From: Chloroflexota bacterium
GTDB taxonomy: Bacteria > Chloroflexota > Limnocylindria > Limnocylindrales > CSP1-4
NCBI GenBank assembly: GCA_021812735.1
Contig: JAKAMV010000647.1
Span: 1 to 5,995, forward strand
Direction of reading: 5' to 3'
Length of the DNA: 5,995 nt
Position numbers and translations under genes: made by a program. Positions 1 to 5,252 of the stretch are shown one piece after another. Within the stretch, counting starts at the first letter, position 1. Every line of letters starts with the position of its first letter. The notes below the pieces were generated by a model. It had not been told where the DNA came from, ran no database searches, and was given only the letters and a program-made list of their open reading frames with translations.

Positions 1-687
1 GAGAGCGGGCAGATCGACCTGAAGCCCGAGTACATCGGCAGCGGCCTCGCCTACTACGAGCCCGGCAAGCAGACTGGCGACCCGGCCGCCAACGCCGCCG
101 CGCTCCAGACGGTGCTCTCCGGCAAGGGCGGCGGCATCACGGTGCTCGACTACTCGCCGGCGGCTGACCAGAACGCGTTCGTGGTGCGCAAGGAGACCGC
201 CGACCAGTACAACCTCAAGACGATGAGCGACCTCGGCAAGGTCGCCTCGCAGCTCAAGCTGGGCGTGGCCACGGACTGCGCCACGAACCCGGTCTGCGGC
301 CCGGCGCTCATGGCGGCCTACGGCATCGACGTGAGCAGCGCGACCAAGCTCTCGGCCTGCGACACGCCGATGGTCCAGGCGCTCAAGGGCGGCACGATCG
401 ACGTCGGCGAGCTGTGCTCCACCCAGCCCGACATCGCGGTCAACGGCTGGGTCGTCCTCGAGGATAACAAGCACACCCAGCCCGCCGACAACATCGCCCC
501 GCTGGTCCGCGACGACCTGCTCGCCAAGCTGTCCGACAAGACGGCCTTCGAGAAGATCCTCAACGACGTGTCCGCCGCGATGGACACGGCGACGCTGACC
601 GACCTCAACAAGCAGGTGGCCGTCGACAACAAGGACATCGCCGTCGTCGCCAAGGCGTGGCTGCAGTCGAAGGGCTTCGTGAAGTAG
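1..687 (+). CDS. Osmoprotectant/glycine betaine-type ABC transporter substrate-binding protein, C-terminal part
   Basis: The frame is open from the first base of the window and ends at TAG 685-687, giving 228 residues with the N-terminus (signal peptide or lipobox) missing. It matches the OpuAC/ProX family of quaternary-amine binding proteins. Near the left edge is an IDLKPEYIGSG stretch, the family's conserved 'PEY.G(T/S)G' region. A conserved ligand-domain stretch follows, 'APLVRDDL', then a helical C-terminus. Four cysteines (codons at 277, 295, 358 and 415) include a C-x5-C pair before 'GPALMAAYGI', which probably forms a disulfide, as expected for a secreted protein. By family knowledge it binds glycine betaine, choline or a related solute outside the membrane and delivers it to the permease. 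Partner permease and ATPase genes are not visible and would lie upstream. The exact ligand cannot be read from this fragment. Confidence 0.88.
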   Translation, partial: ESGQIDLKPEYIGSGLAYYEPGKQTGDPAANAAALQTVLSGKGGGITVLDYSPAADQNAFVVRKETADQYNLKTMSDLGKVASQLKLGVATDCATNPVCGPALMAAYGIDVSSATKLSACDTPMVQALKGGTIDVGELCSTQPDIAVNGWVVLEDNKHTQPADNIAPLVRDDLLAKLSDKTAFEKILNDVSAAMDTATLTDLNKQVAVDNKDIAVVAKAWLQSKGFVK

Positions 688-697
688 GGCCCGCCCG

Positions 698-718
698 CCA
701 GCCGCTCAGTCGGGCTGG
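698..718. terminator. Possible bidirectional hairpin between convergent genes
   Basis: CCAGCC (698-703) pairs with GGCTGG (713-718) around a 9-nt loop, 10 bp after the stop of the binding-protein gene. The oxidoreductase gene converges on this gap from the right. There is no T-tract on either side, so a role as an intrinsic terminator is a weak inference from position. Confidence 0.25.
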
Positions 719-836
719 GCGACACCGGCGCCGTTGATCCGCGCGGCCGCCACCCTGACCGCCGTCCCGTGCCGGAGGGAGTTGGGGATCTCGGCCACGC
801 GGTCGACGAGGCGGACGAGCTCGGCCCTGCCCCTGT
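706..836 (-). pseudogene. Coding-like frame after the oxidoreductase stop (possible remnant or extension)
   Basis: On the minus strand a frame of about 43 codons runs from the oxidoreductase stop to TGA at 708-706. Nearly every codon ends in G or C, and it reads as a plausible charged helix followed by a short tail (for example 'ELVRLVDRVAEIPNSLRHG'). It has no ATG. A GTG within it (DRVAE) has no Shine-Dalgarno. It could be the worn end of a lost gene, a C-terminal extension separated from the oxidoreductase by a frameshift, or chance: in DNA this GC-rich, open frames are common, and the plus strand is also open here. I do not recognise a family. Confidence 0.18.
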
Positions 837-2201
837 CTAGGCCGGCCGCGCGAGCCTCGCCGCCGCCTCGGCGAACAGGCCGTTGAGGATCCGCGACGTC
901 GACGGGAAGGCGTGGATCGTGTCCGCGAGGACGGGCACCCGCACGTGGGCCTTGATCGCGAGCACGCACTCGTGGATCGCGGCGGACGCGTCCGGCACGG
1001 CCATCGCGGCCCCCACCAGCTCCTGGCTGGCGCGGTCGACGACGAGCGTCACGTGGCCGAACTCGGCCTCGACCGAGTAGCCCTTGGCGGTGGTCGGGAA
1101 GTCGGCGACCGCCTCGAACGCGTCGAGACCGGCCGCCTGCGCCTGCTCGAGCGTGACGCCGACGAAGGCCAGCTCCGGATCCGTGTAGGTCGCCCGCGGC
1201 AGCGCCCGGTAGTCGGGAGCCACGTCGTCGCGGAGGGCCATCCGGACGGCCATCTCACCCTGGTAGTGCGCCTGGTGCGTGTGCAGCTCCGGCCCCGCGG
1301 GGTCGCCTGCCGCGTACACGCCGTCCGCCAGGCGGAGACGGCCGTCGCGGGGCTGCGAGGCCGGGTCGAGCCCCACACTCTCCAGACCCAGCCCGTCGAG
1401 CGGGAAGGCGCGCCCGACGGCCAGCAGGACCGCGTGGCCGTGGGCCGTGCTGCCGTCGGCCAGCTCGATGGTGTCGGGCTCGGACGGGTCGGCTGCCGCG
1501 CGCGCCCGCATCGCCCGCTGGCCGAGGCGGACGTCCACGCCGTCCCGCTCGAGGGCTCGGCGGGCGGCCTCGGAGTTGCGCGGGTGGTCGGTGGGGATGA
1601 GCCGCGGCCCCGACTGCACCACCGTCACCGGCACGCCGAAGCGCGCGTAGACCTGGGCGAGCTCCACGCCGGTGGGCCCTCCGCCCAGCACCAGCAGGCT
1701 CGCCGGCAGCGTGCGCGTGCCGGTCGCGTCACGGTTCGTCCAGACACGGACCGCGTCCAGCCCCTCGATCGGCGGCCGCTTGGACTGCGAGCCCACGGCG
1801 ACGATGACGTTCGCCGCCTCGAGGAGGCGTTCGGGTCCGCCGCCCGCCGGAGCCACGAGCACGCGACCCGGACCGTCGAGCCGCGCCGCTCCGCGCAGCG
1901 CAACCGCCCCCGCACCCTCCAGGCCGCGAACGTGGCCCCCGTCGTCCGGGTAGTCGAGCCCGACGCGGTTGATCATGTAGTCGCGGCGGTCCGACGCCCG
2001 CGTCCACGGGTAGTCGCCCCCGGCGGCCCGGCGTGCGGCGCCGTTGAGCAGGGACTTGGAGGGCACGCAGCCCCAGTGCGGGCACGAGCCGCCGAACAGG
2101 TCGCGGTCCACGATGGCCACGCTCGCCCCGCGGGCGCGCGCCGCATACGCGGCCGCCTCCCCAGCGGGGCCTGCCCCGATGATCACGAAGTCGTAGCGCA
2201 C
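837..2201 (-). CDS. FAD-dependent pyridine nucleotide-disulfide oxidoreductase (mercuric reductase/lipoamide dehydrogenase superfamily)
   Basis: A 454-residue flavoprotein, full length for the family. The GTG start at 2201 is chosen because AGGAGGT lies 6 nt upstream; a longer frame upstream runs through the neighbouring gene and is not real. Domains in order: FAD-binding Rossmann motif GAGPAG (9-14); redox-active disulfide GGSCPHWGC with C40 and C45 followed by VPSK; AVGS (135-138); NAD(P)-binding GGGPTG (173-178); second FAD motif VYAAGD (295-300); then a dimerisation domain with 'YTDPELAFVG'. Known family chemistry is electron transfer between NAD(P)H, FAD and the cysteine pair to a disulfide, metal ion or quinone-like acceptor in the cytoplasm. 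The usual C-terminal H-P-T-x-x-E active-site motif reads HAFPSTSR (430-437), so the catalytic His is Phe432 and the Glu is Arg437. The MerA C-terminal cysteine pair and N-terminal metal-binding domain are absent. The substrate is therefore unknown. It is probably cotranscribed with the DUF2652 gene 35 bp upstream. Confidence 0.9.
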   Translation of the reverse strand: MRYDFVIIGAGPAGEAAAYAARARGASVAIVDRDLFGGSCPHWGCVPSKSLLNGAARRAAGGDYPWTRASDRRDYMINRVGLDYPDDGGHVRGLEGAGAVALRGAARLDGPGRVLVAPAGGGPERLLEAANVIVAVGSQSKRPPIEGLDAVRVWTNRDATGTRTLPASLLVLGGGPTGVELAQVYARFGVPVTVVQSGPRLIPTDHPRNSEAARRALERDGVDVRLGQRAMRARAAADPSEPDTIELADGSTAHGHAVLLAVGRAFPLDGLGLESVGLDPASQPRDGRLRLADGVYAAGDPAGPELHTHQAHYQGEMAVRMALRDDVAPDYRALPRATYTDPELAFVGVTLEQAQAAGLDAFEAVADFPTTAKGYSVEAEFGHVTLVVDRASQELVGAAMAVPDASAAIHECVLAIKAHVRVPVLADTIHAFPSTSRILNGLFAEAAARLARPA

Positions 2202-2207
2202 GGGGAC

Positions 2208-2214
2208 ACCTCCT
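2208..2214 (-). promoter_or_regulatory. Ribosome binding site of the oxidoreductase gene
   Basis: AGGAGGT on the minus strand, 6 nt before GTG 2201-2199. It fixes the start and rules out the in-frame GTG at 2209-2207, which overlaps the motif. Confidence 0.8.
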
Positions 2215-2236
2215 CGCCTGCCTCGCCCGCCACCGA

Positions 2237-2893
2237 CTACCCCAGCGGCAGCAGGTGGGCGGAGATTGTCGGGATCTGCTCGTACGTCTCCGTGATGGCG
2301 GTCATCCCGTCCGGCGGGACCGCCAGCGCGTCCATCGCCGCGTCGCTGATCAGCGCGTATGGCCGCGGCCCGATCACCTCGTAGGCGTGGTTCTTGAGCA
2401 GGCGGTGCACGATGTTGACGTCGGGCCCCAGCAGCTCCTCGCTGCCGGCGATGCGCTGGACCACGAAGTCGCCGTGATGGAGCACGAACTTGAGGCCCAG
2501 CGTGTTCACGCGCGAGCAGGAGCCACACCGGCAGGTCCAGGTGCTCAGGGCGCTGGCGAGACGCTCCTCGAACCCCGCATGGCACGCCCGCAGACAGTCG
2601 AGCAGTTCGGCACCCTGAACGGCATTCTCCGCGTCCACGGATGTCGCGAACACGGCATCGCCCTCGAGCTTGCGCAGGTGGAACCGCGGCTCGAGCTTCG
2701 TCACGATCCCATCGAGCAGGCTGGACATGAGCGCGTAGGCGGCAGGTGGCTCCTCCGCCTCGATGACCAGATCACGGTGGGCGTCGGCGACACCCTGCAG
2801 GAAGCCGGTGTAGCCGGAGATGTCGGCGAGCAGGAGCGCGCCCCGGGTCCGCGTTCCAAACCCGGTGGGGGCGCCCTGCCTGGGCTGGGCCAA
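2237..2893 (-). CDS. DUF2652 protein, class III nucleotidyl cyclase-like
   Basis: 218 residues. The TTG start at 2893 is supported by GGAGGA 4 nt upstream and by the absence of another start before the conserved domain. It matches DUF2652: LLLADISGYTGFL (20-32), KLEGDAVF (75-82), a CRCGSC cluster (121-126), LKFVLHHGD (134-142) and GPDVNIVHRLLKN (156-168). The first and second motifs resemble beta strands of class III adenylate/guanylate cyclases: D24 and D79 sit where the metal-binding Asp pair is found, K75 is four residues before the second Asp as in cyclase 'KxxGD', and N160/R164 keep the N-x3-R spacing of transition-state residues. Whether it makes a cyclic nucleotide is not known. The C-x-C-x2-C cluster could bind metal. 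The only visible neighbour in its operon is the flavoprotein gene downstream. Family assignment is firm; enzymatic activity is inference. Confidence 0.85.
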   Translation of the reverse strand: MAQPRQGAPTGFGTRTRGALLLADISGYTGFLQGVADAHRDLVIEAEEPPAAYALMSSLLDGIVTKLEPRFHLRKLEGDAVFATSVDAENAVQGAELLDCLRACHAGFEERLASALSTWTCRCGSCSRVNTLGLKFVLHHGDFVVQRIAGSEELLGPDVNIVHRLLKNHAYEVIGPRPYALISDAAMDALAVPPDGMTAITETYEQIPTISAHLLPLG

Positions 2894-2897
2894 GGGT

Positions 2898-2903
2898 TCC
2901 TCC
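2898..2903 (-). promoter_or_regulatory. Ribosome binding site that supports the TTG start of the DUF2652 gene
   Basis: GGAGGA on the minus strand, with 4 nt (ACCC) before TTG 2893-2891. It makes the rare TTG the best initiation codon. Confidence 0.65.
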
Positions 2904-3015
2904 AGATGCGGTACCCGGCGGACGGGTGAGGACGCTGCGCGCTGGTGCTCGGTTGCGAGGTGCCGCGTGCTGCCGCGCCTGCGGCATCCGGGCCCCTGCG
3001 CCCCTTGCAGTGCGA

Positions 3016-3025
3016 AGGGTAGGCT
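3016..3025. promoter_or_regulatory. Possible divergent promoter with overlapping -10 elements
   Basis: In the 196-bp gap between the divergent DUF2652 and DUF1684 genes, TAGGCT (3020-3025, plus) and TACCCT (3021-3016, minus) both fit the TANNNT -10 pattern and share the central TA. Predicted transcript starts would lie near 3032 (+) and 3009 (-), giving leaders of about 58 and 115 nt. I see no convincing -35 at the standard distance on either strand. The rest of the gap holds no other gene or repeat that I can support. Confidence 0.25.
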
Positions 3026-3089
3026 GTTCAGGCGAAGACGGCTGGCGACAAGGTCCGCGGCGGCGCGGCGACGCGGAGAGATCCTGACG

Positions 3090-3689
3090 ATGACGCTCGA
3101 CCTCCTCGATTGGCGCAGGACCGTTGCCGAGCTCTACCACGCCGTGCGGGCGGACGCCGACGCGGACCCGGAGGGCGCGCTCGCCAGATTCCGGGCCGGC
3201 CGCGATCGCCTGTTCGCCGAGCACCCGCAGTCGCCCCTCCCGGCGTCGGCGCGGCCCGGCTTCGAGGGCCTGCGGTACTGGCCGCGCGACCCCGCGCTCC
3301 GGTTCGAGGCGGAGGTCGAGGCGGCCGAGCCCTGGCGGCTGGAGGCGACCAGCCTGTCGGGCGAGGCGTTCGCGCTGGAGCGGATCGGGATCGTCCGCTT
3401 GCCGCCGGGCACGCTGGAGGTCTACTGGATCGACTCCTACGGCGGGGGCGTGTTCGTGCCCTTCCGAGACGCCACGTCGGGGTCCGCCACGTACGGGGCC
3501 GGGCGCTACCTGATCGACACCGCCAAGGGCGCCGACCTGGGCGGCACGGGCAGCAGCCTGGTGCTGGACTTCAACTACGCCTACCACCCATCGTGCGCCC
3601 ACGATCCGCGCTGGAGCTGCCCGCTCGCGCCCCGGGCGAACTGGCTGACGGTGCCGGTCGAGGCCGGGGAGCGGCTGCGCCAGGGTTGA
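3090..3689 (+). CDS. DUF1684 family protein
   Basis: 199 residues, start ATG 3090 with GGAGAG about 9 nt upstream. The frame is open further left, but that part overlaps the opposite-strand DUF2652 gene and lacks the family signature. The N-terminus (WRRTVAELYHAVRAD) is the typical helical opening of DUF1684. The conserved core follows in order: YWIDSYGGGVFVPFRD (112-127), TYGAGRYL (134-141), LDFNYAYHPSC (ending at C169), W175-S-C177-P-L and N184, then VEAGE near the end. There is no signal peptide or membrane segment, so it is probably cytoplasmic. The biochemical role of DUF1684 is not established to my knowledge; the invariant Tyr, Asn, Cys and Trp cluster suggests a binding or catalytic pocket. 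The next gene starts 42 bp later but appears to have its own promoter. Confidence 0.88.
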   Translation: MTLDLLDWRRTVAELYHAVRADADADPEGALARFRAGRDRLFAEHPQSPLPASARPGFEGLRYWPRDPALRFEAEVEAAEPWRLEATSLSGEAFALERIGIVRLPPGTLEVYWIDSYGGGVFVPFRDATSGSATYGAGRYLIDTAKGADLGGTGSSLVLDFNYAYHPSCAHDPRWSCPLAPRANWLTVPVEAGERLRQG

Positions 3690-3719
3690 GACGGCTCGGG
3701 CGGCGGGCCGCTGTCCGGC

Positions 3720-3725
3720 TATCCT
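3720..3725 (+). promoter_or_regulatory. -10 element for a probable leaderless transcript
   Basis: TATCCT fits TANNNT and ends exactly 6 nt before GTG 3732, so transcription would start at or next to the first base of the start codon. No Shine-Dalgarno lies before that GTG. This spacing is the known signature of leaderless genes in actinobacteria. No clear -35 is seen. Confidence 0.45.
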
Positions 3726-3731
3726 GCGCCT

Positions 3732-4826
3732 GTGTCCCCCGTCCAGATCGTCGTCTTCATCGTCGGTGCGCTCGCCGTCGCGCGCGTCCTGCTGAGCGGG
3801 ATCCGCACCTTCATCCTGCCGCGCGGCTCCAACGACACGATCGCCCGGCTCGCGTTCCACGCCACCCGAGGTGTGTTCGAGCTCTTCGCCGGCCCGCGCA
3901 AGCCGTACGCGGCCCGCGACCGCCTGATGGCGTACTACGGTCCGGTGGCGCTGGTCACGCTGCCGGTGGTCTGGCTCGTGGTCATCGTCGCGGGCTACAC
4001 GGCGATGTTCTGGGCGATGGGCGCACCCAACGCGTACGAGGCGTTCGCGGACAGCGGGTCGTCGCTGTTCACGCTCGGGTTCGCACGGCCGGCCGTTCGA
4101 TATGGCGACCTGCTCGCGTTCTCGGAGGCGGCGCTCGGCCTGGGCCTGGTCGCGCTCCTCGTCTCCTACCTGCCCACGATCTACGCGGCGTTCTCGCGGC
4201 GAGAGCTGTTCGTGACCCTGCTCGAGGTCCGGGCGGACTCGCCCCCGTCACCGATCATCCTGCTCACCCGACTGCACCGCCTGCGCGGCCTCGGCGAGCT
4301 GGGCGACATGTGGGAGCAGTGGGAGCGCTGGTTCGCCGAGCTCGAGGAGACGCACACCTCGCTGACGGTGCTGGTCCACTACCGGAGCCAGCAGCCCGAC
4401 CGGAGCTGGGTCAACGCCGCAGGCGCGATGATGGACGCGGCGGCCATCGTGCGCTCCGCGGTGGCCATCCCGATGGACGTCCGCGCCGACGTGATGATCC
4501 GGGCCGGGTACCTCGCCCTCCGGCGCATCTCGGACCTGTTCGGGATCCCCTACCCGGCGACGCCACCGCCGGACGGCCCGACGAGCATCGACCGGACCCG
4601 CTTCGAGCAGGCGCTCGACGTCATCGCGCGGGCCGGCGTGCCGGTCGTCTCCGACCGCGACCAGGCGTGGCGCGACTTCAACGGCTGGCGCGTCAACTAC
4701 GACGCGACGCTCCGCGGGCTGGAGCGGCTCACCGTGGCGCCCACCTCCTGGTGGGAGCTCCCGATGCGCTCCGCCTGGGTCACCGACGAGCCCAGGCCCG
4801 AGGAGGCGGCGGCCCACGGGGCGTAG
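3732..4826 (+). CDS. Channel-like integral membrane protein with degenerate potassium-channel pore loop
   Basis: 364 residues; GTG start chosen because it keeps the first membrane helix and sits 6 nt after TATCCT, with no ribosome binding site. Predicted layout: membrane helix 4-24; charged amphipathic linker 25-68; membrane helix about 70-97; re-entrant loop about 100-118 with SSLFTLGF (110-117); membrane helix about 127-154; cytoplasmic, mostly helical domain 155-364, rich in Trp and acidic/basic residues (MWEQWERWFAELEE). Helix-loop-helix plus TLGF resembles the Ion_trans_2 pore, in which the filter is T-x-G-Y/F-G-D; here the residue after GF is Ala, so the second filter Gly is missing. 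By resemblance it may pass or sense ions, but K+ selectivity is doubtful. The cytoplasmic segment 'LTVLVHYRSQQPDRSWVNA' looks conserved but I cannot name it. It lies 42 bp after DUF1684 and is followed by a structured non-coding gap. Confidence 0.8.
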   Translation: MSPVQIVVFIVGALAVARVLLSGIRTFILPRGSNDTIARLAFHATRGVFELFAGPRKPYAARDRLMAYYGPVALVTLPVVWLVVIVAGYTAMFWAMGAPNAYEAFADSGSSLFTLGFARPAVRYGDLLAFSEAALGLGLVALLVSYLPTIYAAFSRRELFVTLLEVRADSPPSPIILLTRLHRLRGLGELGDMWEQWERWFAELEETHTSLTVLVHYRSQQPDRSWVNAAGAMMDAAAIVRSAVAIPMDVRADVMIRAGYLALRRISDLFGIPYPATPPPDGPTSIDRTRFEQALDVIARAGVPVVSDRDQAWRDFNGWRVNYDATLRGLERLTVAPTSWWELPMRSAWVTDEPRPEEAAAHGA

Positions 4827-4858
4827 CCGAGTCAGGCACGTCGGTGCTGTGTGCTCGG
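4827..4858 (+). terminator. Hairpin immediately after the channel-like gene
   Basis: Starting directly after the TAG, CCGAG (4827-4831) pairs with CTCGG (4854-4858), enclosing a second stem GCAC/GTGC (4836-4839 with 4844-4847, loop GTCG). The position suits a terminator or 3' stabiliser, but no T-tract follows. Confidence 0.35.
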
Positions 4859-4881
4859 CCCTCCGATCGGCACCCGCCGCT

Positions 4882-5012
4882 CGGCACCTGCGTTCGACGC
4901 CTGCCCGCCCAGCGGGCCCTGGGATGCATCTGCCGCCCGGCACCTGCGTTCGACGCCTGCGTTCGACGCCTGCGTTCGGCACCTGCGTTCGACGCCTGCG
5001 TTCGACGCCTGC
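4882..5012. repeat. 13-bp tandem repeat array (two runs)
   Basis: Two versions alternate: A = CGGCACCTGCGTT and B = CGACGCCTGCGTT. Run 1 is A (4882-4894) plus partial B (4895-4904). Run 2 is A (4938), B (4951), B (4964), A (4977), B (4990) and a partial B (5003-5012). Each A/B junction contains GCGTTCGACGC, a 4-bp stem with a TCG loop. The period is not a multiple of 3, so this is not a protein repeat. There are no unique spacers, so it is not CRISPR. Repeat-binding protein sites or slippage expansion are possible explanations. Confidence 0.9.
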
Positions 5013-5042
5013 CCGCCCAGCGGGCCCTGGGATGCATCTGCC
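4887..5042. repeat. Duplicated 48-bp block with hairpin, 108 bp apart
   Basis: Positions 4887-4934 and 4995-5042 are identical. Each copy begins with the end of a 13-bp unit, then carries a hairpin GCCCGC-CCA-GCGGGC (4903-4917; 5011-5025), an overlapping alternative stem CCCAG/CTGGG, and the 8-bp palindrome GATGCATC (4923-4930; 5031-5038). A third, mutated copy of the hairpin part begins at about 5038. Confidence 0.9.
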
Positions 5043-5088
5043 CGTCCAGCGGTCCACCAGGCGCGCGAGATTGCCGGAATTGCGCGGT

Positions 5089-5147
5089 CCACGCGCTGCG
5101 CTGCCCGCGTGGCGGGAACGTGCAACGGAGTGCCCTCCCCGCGGGCA
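5089..5147. repeat. Overlapping, mutually exclusive inverted repeats
   Basis: CCACGCG (5089-5095) is the reverse complement of CGCGTGG (5106-5112), with a 10-nt loop. TGCCCGCG (5102-5109) is the reverse complement of CGCGGGCA (5140-5147), with a 30-nt loop. The two share 5106-5109, so only one can form at a time in a single strand. Function is unknown: terminator, RNA switch and chance in GC-rich DNA are all open. Confidence 0.5.
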
Positions 5148-5210
5148 ACAGCGGTTCAGGCGCCGCACGATTCCGATTCGCCCGGGATTCCGTCCCCTTG
5201 CCCGCGGTGG

Positions 5211-5216
5211 TACCCT
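5211..5216 (+). promoter_or_regulatory. Possible -10 element of the ku promoter
   Basis: TACCCT fits TANNNT and would start transcription near 5223, leaving a leader of about 30 nt with a good ribosome binding site. The hexamer 17 bp upstream (TTCCGT, 5188-5193) is a poor -35, so this is tentative. Confidence 0.3.
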
Positions 5217-5252
5217 CGCGTCCCGGCTCGGGACGGTCCGAGGAGCCTGCCC

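Larger units (their letters stand above)
4827..5252. other. 426-bp structured intergenic region between the channel-like gene and ku
   Basis: No credible gene: frames across it show no family, no ribosome binding sites and low-complexity translations. In order it holds a post-stop hairpin, a degenerate repeat unit near 4868-4881, the 13-bp tandem array with its duplicated hairpin block (4882-5042), a decayed third block copy (about 5038-5061), overlapping inverted repeats (5089-5147), three GATTC repeats (5169-5190) and a possible ku promoter (5211-5216). Confidence 0.75.

Noticed and set aside
837..2201. Assignment as mercuric reductase (merA)
   Set aside because: No N-terminal heavy-metal domain, no C-terminal cysteine pair and no mer genes around it.
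912..2384. 490-codon plus-strand frame antisense to the oxidoreductase
   Set aside because: The opposite strand carries an intact flavoprotein with all its motifs; the plus-strand translation is His/Arg/Val-rich and motif-free.
2202..2585. N-terminal extension of the oxidoreductase frame into the DUF2652 gene
   Set aside because: The strong Shine-Dalgarno before GTG 2201 and the FAD motif at residue 9 fix the start; the extension overlaps DUF2652 out of frame.
2820..3089. Longer start for the DUF1684 gene
   Set aside because: The extra residues overlap the opposite-strand DUF2652 gene, have no family similarity, and the family's usual N-terminus begins just after ATG 3090.
3732..4826. Assignment as a true potassium channel
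   Set aside because: The filter reads TLGFA rather than T-x-G-Y/F-G, so only a channel-like label is supported.
4882..5012. CRISPR array
   Set aside because: Repeats are 13 bp and directly contiguous, with no unique spacers and no cas genes nearby.
4882..5042. Replication-origin iterons
   Set aside because: No replication initiator gene, DnaA boxes or AT-rich unwinding stretch in the window.
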